Below the pieces are notes generated by a model. The model made no database searches and was not told where the DNA came from. It worked only from the letters and a program-made list of their open reading frames with translations. Position numbers and translations under genes: made by a program. From the NCBI GenBank assembly GCA_040221975.1, contig JAVJWR010000013.1, positions 124,001-188,000 on the forward strand: DNA of 64,000 nt, in the 5' to 3' direction. Below, in pieces: positions 16,851-25,529 of this stretch. How positions within the stretch are numbered: position 1 is the stretch's first letter; every line of letters begins with the position of its first letter. This DNA is from Haliea sp040221975 (GTDB lineage: Bacteria; Pseudomonadota; Gammaproteobacteria; Pseudomonadales; Halieaceae).

Positions 16851-18194
16851 TCAATCCGCGGAAGCGGGGTTATTTCGCCGCCAAAGCGGCCGCAAGGCCC
16901 CTGCGCCACCCTCGGCGAGGGTATGAGGGGAAGCGCACAACCACAGATCGGCGACCGCCACCAGGCTGTCGTCCAGGTACAGCAGCGGCAGGCGATCACG
17001 CCACCAGGGGGGTACCCCGGCCTCCTGCAGCAACTTTTTCAGGCGTTGGCTGCCCGCCCGCCCCAGGGGCTGGCAGCGCTCACCGCCGCTGCGGGTGCAC
17101 ACGGTCAGGAACGCCCCCGGCTCCAGGCGTATGCCCGGCCCCGCGCCCGCCGGAACCAGCGCCAGGCTGCCGCCACCGGGCAGCTCCAGTGTCGCGCCCG
17201 CCGCTAGCTGGCCCGCCGCGGCCCAGGCAGTTGTGTCGCCTGCCGGCAGCAGATAGACGCCGTCGCCAAAACGTCGCAGGCGCTGCCCGCTCCAGGCCAG
17301 TTCCGGGCTGCCGCCCCCGGACTGCAGTTGCCGCAGGAACTCGCCGGCCGGTGCCCGCGGTGGCGTCGGCAGGCCGCGCTCGGCCAGCCACTGATGCAAG
17401 ACCAGCCAGCCGGTACCGGCGGGATCCTGCAGCAGGCTGGCAACCGGAATACCCGGGTCGCCCAGCAGGGTGGCACAGGGTGGTGGGGTGGGCAGCAACT
17501 CGTCCAGTACCGCTGCCGCGGACGCCAGCTGCCGCGCCGAGCGCACCATGCTGCTGCGGTAACCCGGCCAACGCCGAGCCAGCAGCGGCAGCACCTCATG
17601 GCGCAGGTAGTTGCGGTCAAAGCCGGTGTCCACGTTGGAAGGGTCATCGATCCACTGCAACCGGCGTCGTCGGGCGCAGGCCTCAAGCGCCGTCCGTGGC
17701 CACGCCAGCAACGGTCGTGACAGCTGGCCCGGACCAAGCGCCCGCGTCACCGGCATGCCCTGCAGGCCCTGCAGGCCGGCACCGCGCAACCAGCGCAGCA
17801 GCAGGGTCTCTACCTGGTCGTCCTGGTGATGGGCAAAAAACATGACATCGCCCGCCTGCAGGGAATCTGCCAGAGCGCGATAGCGGGCCTCGCGGGCCGC
17901 CGCTTCGATGCCCCTGCCGCCGGCGTCTACCGCCACCCGGCGCAACAGCAGCGGCACCTCGAGTGCCGCACAGACCTGCTGGCAATGCTGCTCCCAAGCC
18001 ACGGCGGCCGGCTGCAGGTTGTGGTTGACGTGAACCGCGTTGAGGGGAGGTGCGCCGGGGTGGGAGCGTCGATACTCGTGCAGGAGGTGCAGCAGGACCG
18101 TGGAATCGAGGCCACCGCTGAAGGCCAGCAGCCAGCGGCCAGCACCGCGATGGGCCTCCAGTGCCGGTGCCAGGTCTGCTGCTTCGAGGTTCAT
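16851..18194 (-). CDS. tilS: tRNA(Ile)-lysidine synthase
   Basis: 447 residues. Modifies C34 of tRNA-Ile2 (anticodon CAU) to lysidine, so that it reads AUA. Seen: the PP-loop ATP-binding motif FSGGLDSTVLL near residues 24-34, VNHNLQP, FFAHHQDDQVETLLLRWLRGAG, and the C-terminal TilS substrate-binding region (about 340-435). Essential in bacteria that use this decoding. It follows accA by 25 bp. Confidence 0.96.
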   Translation of the reverse strand: MNLEAADLAPALEAHRGAGRWLLAFSGGLDSTVLLHLLHEYRRSHPGAPPLNAVHVNHNLQPAAVAWEQHCQQVCAALEVPLLLRRVAVDAGGRGIEAAAREARYRALADSLQAGDVMFFAHHQDDQVETLLLRWLRGAGLQGLQGMPVTRALGPGQLSRPLLAWPRTALEACARRRRLQWIDDPSNVDTGFDRNYLRHEVLPLLARRWPGYRSSMVRSARQLASAAAVLDELLPTPPPCATLLGDPGIPVASLLQDPAGTGWLVLHQWLAERGLPTPPRAPAGEFLRQLQSGGGSPELAWSGQRLRRFGDGVYLLPAGDTTAWAAAGQLAAGATLELPGGGSLALVPAGAGPGIRLEPGAFLTVCTRSGGERCQPLGRAGSQRLKKLLQEAGVPPWWRDRLPLLYLDDSLVAVADLWLCASPHTLAEGGAGALRPLWRRNNPASAD

Positions 18195-18219
18195 GCAACC
18201 ACCCGCCGGTGGCGAGCGT

Positions 18220-19167
18220 TCAGTTGCCGTAGGACATCAGGCGCTGGTAGCGCTGCTCGAGCATATCCTCGAGCGGAATCTGTTCCAGCCGCTGCAGCTG
18301 CTTGAGCAGGTGCCCCTGCACACGCTCGGCCATCTGGTCGACGTTGCGATGGGCACCGCCCATGGGCTCGGGGATCGTGGCATCGACAATACCCAGCTCC
18401 TGCAGGACCTTGGACGTGACCCCCATCGCGGCCGCAGCATCCGGCGCGTGGGCCGTGCTCTTCCAGATGATATTGGCACAACCCTCCGGGGAGATGACGA
18501 AATAGGTGGCGTACTGGAGCATGGCCAGATGGTCGCCGACCCCGATACCCAGGGCGCCGCCAGAGCTGCCCTCGCCGATTACCACGCAGATGATGGGCGT
18601 TGCCAGCCGCGACATCACCGCCAGGTTCTGGGCAATGGCCTCGCTGATACCGCGTTCCTCGGAATCAATTCCGGGATAGGCGCCAGGCGTATCAATCAGG
18701 GTGATGACCGGCATCCGGAAGCGCTCAGCCATCTGCATCAGGCGCAGGGCCTTGCGGTACCCCTCCGGTTTGGGCATGCCGAAGTTGCGCAAGACCTTGT
18801 CCTTGACCGCACGCCCCTTTTCCTGGCCAATAACCATCACCGGGCGCCCGCACAGACGCGCTGTACCACCGACAATTGCGCGGTCATCACCAAAGTGGCG
18901 GTCCCCGTGCAATTCGTCAAAGTCGGTAAAGACGCGACTGATGTAGTCCAGGGTGTAGGGCCGCCGGGGATGGCGGGCCACCTTGACGGTATCCCAGGCA
19001 CTCAGGTTGGAATAGATTTTCTCGGTGAGCTTGGCGCTCTTCTCACGCAGGGTGCGGATTTCCTCGCTGATATTGATATCCGCGTCTGTTCCCACCAGCT
19101 GGAGCTCTTCGATCTTGACTTCAAGCTCGGCGATGGGCTGTTCAAAATCAAGGTAGTTGGGATTCAT
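18220..19167 (-). CDS. accA: Acetyl-CoA carboxylase carboxyltransferase subunit alpha
   Basis: 315 residues. With AccD it forms the carboxyltransferase that makes malonyl-CoA for fatty-acid synthesis. Seen: the N-terminal helix MNPNYLDFEQPIAELE, then RPYTLDYI, the oxyanion region VIGEGSSGGALGIGVGD and the YSVISPEG-like stretch (here YFVISPEGCANIIWK). Normal length. In Pseudomonas dnaE is directly upstream; here the oad operon is there instead. A promoter is visible just upstream. Confidence 0.97.
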   Translation of the reverse strand: MNPNYLDFEQPIAELEVKIEELQLVGTDADINISEEIRTLREKSAKLTEKIYSNLSAWDTVKVARHPRRPYTLDYISRVFTDFDELHGDRHFGDDRAIVGGTARLCGRPVMVIGQEKGRAVKDKVLRNFGMPKPEGYRKALRLMQMAERFRMPVITLIDTPGAYPGIDSEERGISEAIAQNLAVMSRLATPIICVVIGEGSSGGALGIGVGDHLAMLQYATYFVISPEGCANIIWKSTAHAPDAAAAMGVTSKVLQELGIVDATIPEPMGGAHRNVDQMAERVQGHLLKQLQRLEQIPLEDMLEQRYQRLMSYGN

Positions 19168-19202
19168 GCAAACTCTGGCTCAGCGGTTGTTGTCAGCGCC
19201 AC

Positions 19203-19232
19203 AGTGTACAAAATTAATGCCACAGGCACCAA
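19203..19232 (-). promoter_or_regulatory. Putative sigma-70 promoter of accA
   Basis: On the minus strand TTGGTG (-35, 19227-19232) and TACACT (-10, 19203-19208) are separated by 18 bp in an A/T-richer patch. It lies about 35 bp upstream of the accA start and fits a vegetative promoter. Visual call only. Confidence 0.45.
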
Positions 19233-19269
19233 TCGACGGCGCTCAACTTGATTGCCGGAGAGCCTTGTC

Positions 19270-20574
19270 TCAGCCACCCACCAGGCTGATCATTACCCCC
19301 GCCGCCACCGCCGAGCCCACCACGCCGGCCACGTTGGGACCCATGGCGTGCATCAGCAGGTAGTTGTGGGGGTTGGCTTCGAGACCGACCTTGTTGCTGA
19401 CCCGCGCCGCCATGGGTACCGCCGAGACCCCCGCGGAGCCGATCAGGGGATTGAGCGGATTGCTGCCAAAACGGTTCATCAGCTTGGCAATGAGGACTCC
19501 CGAGGCGGTGCCGATGGCAAACGCCACAATCCCCAGGCCCATGATGCCCAGGGTATTGATGTCGAGGAACTTGTCCGCCACCAGCTTGGAGCCGACCGAC
19601 AGGCCGAGGAAAATCGTCGTAATATTGATCAGCGCGTTCTGCGCGGTGTCGCTCAAACGCCCGACCACACCACACTCTTTCATCAGGTTGCCGAAACAGA
19701 ACATGCCCAGCAGTGGTGCCGCCGCCGGCAGCAACAGCGCTACCAGGATCAGCAGTACCAGCGGGAACACGATTTTTTCCCGCCGCGACACCACCCGCAA
19801 CTGGGTCATGACGATTTCGCGCTCGGCCCGGGTGGTCAGCGCCCGCATGATCGGCGGCTGGATCAGTGGCACCAGTGCCATGTAGGAATAGGCGGCGACG
19901 GCGATGGGGCCGAGCAGGTCGGGTGCCAGGATGCTGGCGACATAAATCGCGGTGGGGCCGTCGGCGCCGCCGATGATGCCTATCGCCGCGGCATCCGCAA
20001 GACTGAAGTCCATGATCCCCAGCGAGGTGAGGCCCACCGCTCCCAGTACCGTGGCAAAGATCCCGAACTGGGCAGCTGCCCCCAGAAACAGGGTACGCGG
20101 ATTGGCCAGCAGCGGGCCAAAATCGGTCATCGCTCCCACACCCATGAAGATCACCAGTGGGGCCACCCCGCTGGCAATGGCCACCATGTAGAAGCTGTAG
20201 AGCATGCCGTCGCCGTAGCCCGCCTCTGCGGCGACACGGCTCGCGGCCACTTGTTGTGACAGGTCGGCTGTCGCGAGCGCGTCCAGCAAGGCCCTCGCAT
20301 CGGCAACAGCAGCACTGCCCAGAGTCGTGGCGATCTCTGCCCACACCGCGGGGTCGCTGCCGTGCAAGGCGTTCTCGGCGGCGGAATAGGCCAGTCCTGC
20401 CCCGGGAATATTGGCCATGATACCGCCAAAGCCGATGGGTACCAGCAGCAGCGGCTCGAAGCCTTTGCGGATCGCCAGGAACAGCAGCGCAATCCCGATC
20501 AGGATCATCACCGCCTGACCCGGCTCGAACTGGGCCAGGCCCGTGGACTGCCAGAGCCGTAACAGGTTATCCAT
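19270..20574 (-). CDS. oadB: Oxaloacetate decarboxylase beta subunit (Na+ pump)
   Basis: 434 residues, with about nine to eleven hydrophobic helices. It decarboxylates carboxybiotin on the alpha subunit and exports Na+. Seen: FEPLLLVPIGFGGIMANIP at the start, GVGAMTDFGPLLANP, the conserved GIIGGADGPTAIY containing the functional Asp, and the C-terminal GPNVAGVVGSAVAAG. I chose the ATG at 20574; the in-frame TTG at 20583 would overlap oadA by 4 nt but has a GGA directly against it. Last gene of oadG-oadA-oadB. Confidence 0.95.
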   Translation of the reverse strand: MDNLLRLWQSTGLAQFEPGQAVMILIGIALLFLAIRKGFEPLLLVPIGFGGIMANIPGAGLAYSAAENALHGSDPAVWAEIATTLGSAAVADARALLDALATADLSQQVAASRVAAEAGYGDGMLYSFYMVAIASGVAPLVIFMGVGAMTDFGPLLANPRTLFLGAAAQFGIFATVLGAVGLTSLGIMDFSLADAAAIGIIGGADGPTAIYVASILAPDLLGPIAVAAYSYMALVPLIQPPIMRALTTRAEREIVMTQLRVVSRREKIVFPLVLLILVALLLPAAAPLLGMFCFGNLMKECGVVGRLSDTAQNALINITTIFLGLSVGSKLVADKFLDINTLGIMGLGIVAFAIGTASGVLIAKLMNRFGSNPLNPLIGSAGVSAVPMAARVSNKVGLEANPHNYLLMHAMGPNVAGVVGSAVAAGVMISLVGG

Positions 20575-20579
20575 GGGCG

Positions 20580-22388
20580 TCAATCCAGCATGATCAGGGC
20601 GTCGCCAACGACAACCGTGTCGCCGGGCTTGACCGCGACGCTGACCACACGGCCATCCCGTGGAGAGCGCACCTCGGTTTCCATTTTCATGGCCTCGAGC
20701 AGGACGATGACCTGCCCCGATGTCACCGCATCCCCGGGCTTGACGTTGACCTTGAAAATATTGCCCGCCAGCGGTGCCGGCAGCGGCTCGCCCGGACCGG
20801 CGGCAGCGGGTGCTTCCGGTGCAGGCGCTGGCGGGCTGACCGCGGCCACATCGCCGCCCTCGGCCACCTCGACGACATAGGACTGGCCATTGACCTTTAC
20901 TGTATAGACGCCGGCGTCCGTTGCAGCCTTGCTCGCGACCTTTGCCACCGACTTGCCAGCGGTCGCGGCGGCGGGTTCCGTCGCCGCATCCGGTGCCGGC
21001 TCGAAAGCGCTGGCATCGCCGCGGTGCTGAAGAAACTTGAGGCCAATCTGCGGGAACAGCGCATAGGTCAGGACATCGTCCACCTCCTGCTCCCCTGCCG
21101 CCAGCGCAATGTCCTGCTCCCGGGCCAGGCTGCGCAGCTCCTCTGTCAGGGCCTCCATCTCGGGCTCCAGCAGATCCGCCGGCCGGCAGGTGATCACTTC
21201 GCCACCCTCCAGCACCCGCGCCTGCAGGTCCTTGTTGACCGGTGCCGGGGTGGTTCCGTATTCCCCTTTCAGCACCCCCGCGGTTTCCCGGGAAATGGAC
21301 TTGTAGCGCTCCCCGGTAAGCACGTTGATCACAGCCTGGGTGCCGACAATCTGCGAGGTCGGTGTGACCAGGGGGATGAAGCCGAGATCCTCACGCACCC
21401 GCGGAATCTCCTCCAGCACCTCGTCCATGCGGTCGGCGGCGCCCTGCTCCCGCAGCTGGCTCTCCATGTTGGTCAGCATGCCGCCCGGCACCTGGGCCAC
21501 GAGAATGCGCGCATCCACACCGCGCAGCGAGCCCTCGAACTTTGCGTATTTCTTCCGCACCTCGCGAAAATAGGCTGCTATCGAGGCGAGCTTTTCGATG
21601 TCCAGGCCCGTGTCGCGGTCAGTGCCGTCGAGAATGGCGACCACCGATTCCGTCGGCGAGTGGCCGTAGGTCATGGACATGGAGGAAATCGAGGTGTCGA
21701 CGTTGTCGATACCTGCCTCGACACACTTGAGAATAGTCGCCGTCGACAGTCCGGTAGTGGCGTGGCAATGCATGTGAATGGGTATGGCACAGGACGCTTT
21801 CAGCCGGCGTACCAGCTCGTAGCCGTCATAGGGCCGCAGCAGGCCCGCCATGTCCTTGATCGCAATGGAGTCCGCACCCATGTCCTCGATGCGCTTGCCC
21901 TGCTCTACCCAGGTCTCGATGGTGTGCACCGGGCTCAAGGTGTAGGAAATCGTGCCCTGGGCATGCTTGCCAACGTCCTTCACTGCCTGCAGCGCCACCT
22001 CGATATTGCGCATGTCGTTCATGGCGTCAAACACGCGGAATACGTCGATACCGTTGTCGGCGGCGCGCGCAACAAATTTGCGCACCACATCATCCGCATA
22101 ATGCCGATAGCCCAGAATATTCTGGCCCCGCAGCAACATCTGCTGGGGCGTCCGCGGCATGGCCTGCTTCAGCTGCCGAATGCGATCCCAGGGGTCTTCC
22201 CCCAGGTAGCGAATGCAGGCGTCAAAGGTCGCGCCACCCCAGGACTCCAGGGACCAGAAGCCGACCGTGTCGAGTTCAGCGGCAATAGGCAGCATATCGT
22301 CCAGGCGCATGCGCGTCGCCAGCAGGGACTGGTGGGCATCGCGCAGGACCACATCGGTAATGCCCAGCGGGCGCTTCTCGTCTTGCAT
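20580..22388 (-). CDS. oadA: Oxaloacetate decarboxylase alpha subunit (biotin-carrying)
   Basis: 602 residues from the ATG at 22388, which has GAGAGG 8 nt upstream. The carboxyltransferase domain (about 1-460) shows ITDVVLRDAHQSLLATRM, metal-binding HMHCHATTG and the Lys in AIKDMAG. An Ala/Pro-rich linker (about 470-525) leads to a biotinyl domain with the biotinylated Lys in EAMKMETEV. It transfers CO2 from oxaloacetate to biotin, giving pyruvate. With OadB and OadG it forms a Na+ pump. The presence of oadB and oadG rules out a soluble pyruvate carboxylase subunit. Confidence 0.95.
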   Translation of the reverse strand: MQDEKRPLGITDVVLRDAHQSLLATRMRLDDMLPIAAELDTVGFWSLESWGGATFDACIRYLGEDPWDRIRQLKQAMPRTPQQMLLRGQNILGYRHYADDVVRKFVARAADNGIDVFRVFDAMNDMRNIEVALQAVKDVGKHAQGTISYTLSPVHTIETWVEQGKRIEDMGADSIAIKDMAGLLRPYDGYELVRRLKASCAIPIHMHCHATTGLSTATILKCVEAGIDNVDTSISSMSMTYGHSPTESVVAILDGTDRDTGLDIEKLASIAAYFREVRKKYAKFEGSLRGVDARILVAQVPGGMLTNMESQLREQGAADRMDEVLEEIPRVREDLGFIPLVTPTSQIVGTQAVINVLTGERYKSISRETAGVLKGEYGTTPAPVNKDLQARVLEGGEVITCRPADLLEPEMEALTEELRSLAREQDIALAAGEQEVDDVLTYALFPQIGLKFLQHRGDASAFEPAPDAATEPAAATAGKSVAKVASKAATDAGVYTVKVNGQSYVVEVAEGGDVAAVSPPAPAPEAPAAAGPGEPLPAPLAGNIFKVNVKPGDAVTSGQVIVLLEAMKMETEVRSPRDGRVVSVAVKPGDTVVVGDALIMLD

Positions 22389-22413
22389 CAACAAAACCTC
22401 TCGGATAGTGGCG

Positions 22414-22653
22414 TCAGTGCCGCTGCTTTCGGTGCTGATGGATGGCGGCGGCAATCACCGCAACCAGCTCACCCTGGCCGGGGCCGGCAGCAGGCGGGGG
22501 GGCAGGCCGTGTGGGCAGCTCGGCAGGGGCTTCCGCCCGCTCGGGGAAGTAGCGGGACATGAACCTTGAGGTCAACGAGGTGACTATCACCAGCAGGGTC
22601 AGGAAGATGACCACGGCGCTGACGCCGAAGACCATCAGCTCGACTCCCTGCAT
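22414..22653 (-). CDS. oadG: Oxaloacetate decarboxylase gamma subunit
   Basis: 79 residues from the ATG at 22653, with AGGA about 10 nt upstream. One N-terminal membrane helix (MVFGVSAVVIFLTLLVIVTS), a Pro-rich linker, and a C-terminal LVAVIAAAIHQHRKQR segment that matches the OadG tail which binds the alpha subunit. It assembles the alpha-beta complex. An upstream extension of the frame to 22716 exists, but its start lacks a ribosome-binding site and does not resemble OadG. Confidence 0.9.
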   Translation of the reverse strand: MQGVELMVFGVSAVVIFLTLLVIVTSLTSRFMSRYFPERAEAPAELPTRPAPPPAAGPGQGELVAVIAAAIHQHRKQRH

Positions 22654-22838
22654 GAAAATATCGTCCTGCTGGAACACACTCCCACCTTGCGACCGGCCCA
22701 AATCGACGCCCATCATAAATCAGGAACGATGCCGGGCGCCAATGGTGGATGACAGGCACCTCGTCGGGGGGCGCCCCCACCTGCCTAAACATGGGAGGCC
22801 GACACCGGTATACTGGTGCTTTCAACCGGAGACCTGCC

Positions 22839-23825
22839 GTGCGACTGATCCTGGCCCCAATGGAGGGCGTCATCGATGCCACCATGCGTGCCCTGCTGAC
22901 CGACCTGGGCGGCATCGATCGCTGCGTCACCGAATTCGTCCGGGTCAGTCAGCAGTTGCTGCCGCCGCGGGTGTTCCGGCGCCTGTGCCCGGAGCTGGAC
23001 AGTGGCGGTTGCACTCCCGCCGGAGTGCCTGTCTACGTGCAGCTGCTGGGCGGCCAGCCGTCGCCCATGGCGGACAACGCCGCCCGCTGCGCGGAACTGG
23101 GCGCACCGGGTATCGATCTCAACTTTGGCTGCCCGGCGAAAACCGTAAACAAGTCAGACGGTGGCGCAATCCTGCTGCAGGAACCGGAACGGGTCGGCAG
23201 CATTGTCGCTGCGGTGCGCCGGGCCGTGCCCGCCGTGATCCCCGTTACCGCCAAGATCCGCCTCGGCTTCGAGGACCGCAGCCAGTTCCTGGACAACGTG
23301 CTGGCGATCGCCGCGGCGGGGGCCAGCGAAATCGCCATCCACGCCCGCACCCGCCGCGACGGCTACCAGCCGCCGGCCTGGTGGGATGAAATCGCCCGCG
23401 CCGTGGCACAGACAAGCCTGCCGATCGTCGCCAACGGTGAGATCTGGAGCCCGGAGGATGCCCGCCGCTGCCAGCTGGCGAGCCAGTGCCAGGACCTGAT
23501 GCTCGGTCGCGGTGCCCTGCGACGACCGGACCTGCCGCGCCTGGTACGCGCCTCCCTGGGCGGCGCACCCGCGGAGCCCATGGCCTGGATCGATATCGCG
23601 GCGCTTCTGCAGCACTTCTTCCACAGCAAGCGCGCCCAGTGCGAACCCCGCCACGCAGCCGGCCCGGTCAAACAGTGGCTGGGCTACCTGCGTCACTACT
23701 ACCCGGAGGCGGGGCTGCTGTTTGCCGGCATCAAGCGCCTGATCGACCCGGTGGCCGTCAGCGCCGCCCTCGACGCCCACCTGGCGACCCTGCAAGCCGG
23801 GCGCGACCGGCCGGCCGCCGCCTGA
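22839..23825 (+). CDS. dusC: tRNA-dihydrouridine(16) synthase DusC
   Basis: 328 residues. Flavoenzyme that reduces uridine 16 of tRNA. Seen: the N-terminal LAPMEGVIDATMR (FMN-binding start of DusC rather than DusA/B), LNFGCPAKTVNKSDGGAIL with the catalytic Cys, IAIHARTRRDGY and VANGEIWS. The GTG at 22839 is used because GGAG lies 7 nt upstream and family alignment begins there; a longer frame from 22749 has no such support. Divergent from the oad operon. The 185-bp gap between oadG and dusC contains a TATACT at 22809 as a possible -10, and a 12-bp palindrome GGGGGCGCCCCC at 22767-22778. Confidence 0.92.
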   Translation: MRLILAPMEGVIDATMRALLTDLGGIDRCVTEFVRVSQQLLPPRVFRRLCPELDSGGCTPAGVPVYVQLLGGQPSPMADNAARCAELGAPGIDLNFGCPAKTVNKSDGGAILLQEPERVGSIVAAVRRAVPAVIPVTAKIRLGFEDRSQFLDNVLAIAAAGASEIAIHARTRRDGYQPPAWWDEIARAVAQTSLPIVANGEIWSPEDARRCQLASQCQDLMLGRGALRRPDLPRLVRASLGGAPAEPMAWIDIAALLQHFFHSKRAQCEPRHAAGPVKQWLGYLRHYYPEAGLLFAGIKRLIDPVAVSAALDAHLATLQAGRDRPAAA

Positions 23826-23857
23826 GTCCACCCACACCCACTACGGGAGCCCTTGTC

Positions 23858-24616
23858 ATGACCCACACCGCATTTATCACTGGCGCCACCTCGGGCTTCG
23901 GCCGCGCCTGCGCCCGCCGCTTCGCAGAAGCGGGCTGGAATCTGGTCCTCAGTGGTCGCCGCGGCGAGCGTCTGACGGAGCTGGCCGCGGAACTGGAGCC
24001 ACACTGCCAGGTACTGACGCTGACCCTGGATGTGCGTGACACCGCGGCGGTGCAGGCCGCGGTGGCAGCGCTGGAGAGCCCCTTCCGGGAAGTGCATGCG
24101 CTGGTCAACAACGCCGGGCTGGCGCTCGGCACGGCGCCGGCCCAGGACTGCGACCTGGAACAGTGGCATCGCATGATCGACACCAATATCAAGGGCCTGA
24201 CCACAGTGACCCATGCGCTGCTGCCGACGCTGATCGACAGCGGCGCCGGCAGCAGCATCATCAATATTGGCTCGGTCGCGGGCCACTGGCCCTACCCGGG
24301 CGGCAACGTCTATTGCGGCAGCAAGGCTTTCGTCGAGCAGTTTTCCTACGCCCTGCGCAGCGACCTGCAGGGCACCGGAGTCCGGGTCAGTTGCCTGGCG
24401 CCGGGCCTGTCCGAGAGCGAGTTCACCCTGGTGCGCACCGGCGGGGACCAGGCCGCCTACGACAGGATGTACCAGGGCGCTGACCCGATCCAGCCCGAGG
24501 ACATCGCGGATACCGTGTTCTGGCTCGCCACCCTGCCCCGCCACCTGAACGTGAACTCGCTGGAAATGATGGCGGTGAGCCAGTCCTGGTCACCCTTTAC
24601 CATCACTCGCCGTTGA
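23858..24616 (+). CDS. Short-chain dehydrogenase, YdfG-like 3-hydroxy acid dehydrogenase
   Basis: 252 residues. Classical SDR: the Rossmann motif TGATSGFG near residues 8-15, NNAG, and the catalytic Ser (IGSVAG) and YCGSKAF (Tyr, Lys). It resembles E. coli YdfG, which oxidises L-allo-threonine and serine with NADP+ and is also a malonic semialdehyde reductase. Substrate cannot be decided from sequence. The ATG at 23858 is preceded by GGGAG at 9 nt; it lies 32 bp after dusC and may be co-transcribed with it. Confidence 0.88.
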   Translation: MTHTAFITGATSGFGRACARRFAEAGWNLVLSGRRGERLTELAAELEPHCQVLTLTLDVRDTAAVQAAVAALESPFREVHALVNNAGLALGTAPAQDCDLEQWHRMIDTNIKGLTTVTHALLPTLIDSGAGSSIINIGSVAGHWPYPGGNVYCGSKAFVEQFSYALRSDLQGTGVRVSCLAPGLSESEFTLVRTGGDQAAYDRMYQGADPIQPEDIADTVFWLATLPRHLNVNSLEMMAVSQSWSPFTITRR

Positions 24617-24637
24617 CGAGCGTCGGAACGCTCACGG

Positions 24638-25375
24638 TCATTGCTGCAGCGAAGCATCCCGGGCGCGCTTGAACTCCACCCCCTCGTGCCAGTTGGGGAA
24701 ATCCCGGTTGCCAGCGAGTTCCCGCCCCATCTCCAGCAGCAACATGACTTCCTGGGCGGCACCGCTCAGGTCCCAGTCGGCGTCGTATTCATCCGAGGGC
24801 TTGTGATAGTGGTTGGCGGTGTAGTCCTTGAGGCGCTCGTCACCCCAGGCCTTGCCGTGTTCGACGCTGTCGGTGGCATTGGTCAGGATGACAACGGTCT
24901 TGCCGGTAACGTCGACACCGGCGTAGTCGTTCCAGTCGCGCTCGGGGGCGTTGATGCCGTAACCGACAAACACCAGCTCGGATTCGGCAATGCCGGTAGT
25001 GGCGACCTGCTGCTGGGTGGCGACCATCATCTCGCTGCCATAGGCCAGGTCCGCGCTGAAGTCGGGACCGCGGATAGCCAGCACCGCGGAGGGTGCGCTG
25101 GTTACCGCGGTGATCGGCACCTCCTGCACCCAGCTGCCGCGGTTGCCGGGCTCTGCGCCCAGGGCGGCAAAGTGTTTCTGCAACCAGGCAATGGTCTTCT
25201 CTTCGCCCGGAGTTCCGGGCTCACGACCTTCATAGGCATCGTCCGCCAGTTCGGCGATGTGAAAGTGCAGGTCGCGCTGGATCTGCGTGTCCACGGGATC
25301 AGCGGAAGGCTCCCCGTGCGCCAGGGCCACAGCCAGGGCAATGGCCGCGGCCAGTGTTGTCAGTAGCTTGCTCAT
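24638..25375 (-). pseudogene. M28-type metallopeptidase with its catalytic middle deleted in frame
   Basis: 245 residues; members of this family are about 500-560. Seen: a signal peptide (1-21), then the family's N-terminal part and the start of its PA-like insert (up to GKTVVILTN, near residue 168). This is followed directly by VEHGKAWGDERLKDYTANHYHKPSDEYDADWDLSG, which in full-length relatives is the C-terminal end carrying the last zinc-ligand His. The missing stretch would contain the HxD, DN, EE and D zinc ligands and catalytic Glu. Frame and codon use are intact, and a good ribosome-binding site (GGAGAG) precedes the ATG. The protein may be secreted, but it should not be an active aminopeptidase. 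An assembly collapse is the alternative. Confidence 0.75.
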
Positions 25376-25529
25376 GTGCTCTCCGCACTGCTGGGAAAGG
25401 ACGCCATCATACGCCCATGACGCCTGCACCGCACACAGACGGCAAGGCGACGCAAATCCGTCACATGAATGGTATTCTGTGCGCCTGTGCCGGAGGCCCC
25501 TGCCCCGCTTCACGCCAGGATAGCGAATA

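Noticed and set aside
22654..22716. N-terminal extension of oadG (start at 22716)
   Set aside because: OadG proteins begin close to the membrane helix, and AGGA stands before the inner ATG at 22653.
22767..22778. GGGGGCGCCCCC palindrome between oadG and dusC
   Set aside because: Short, no T-run, and palindromes of G and C are common in this base composition; too weak for a terminator or operator call.
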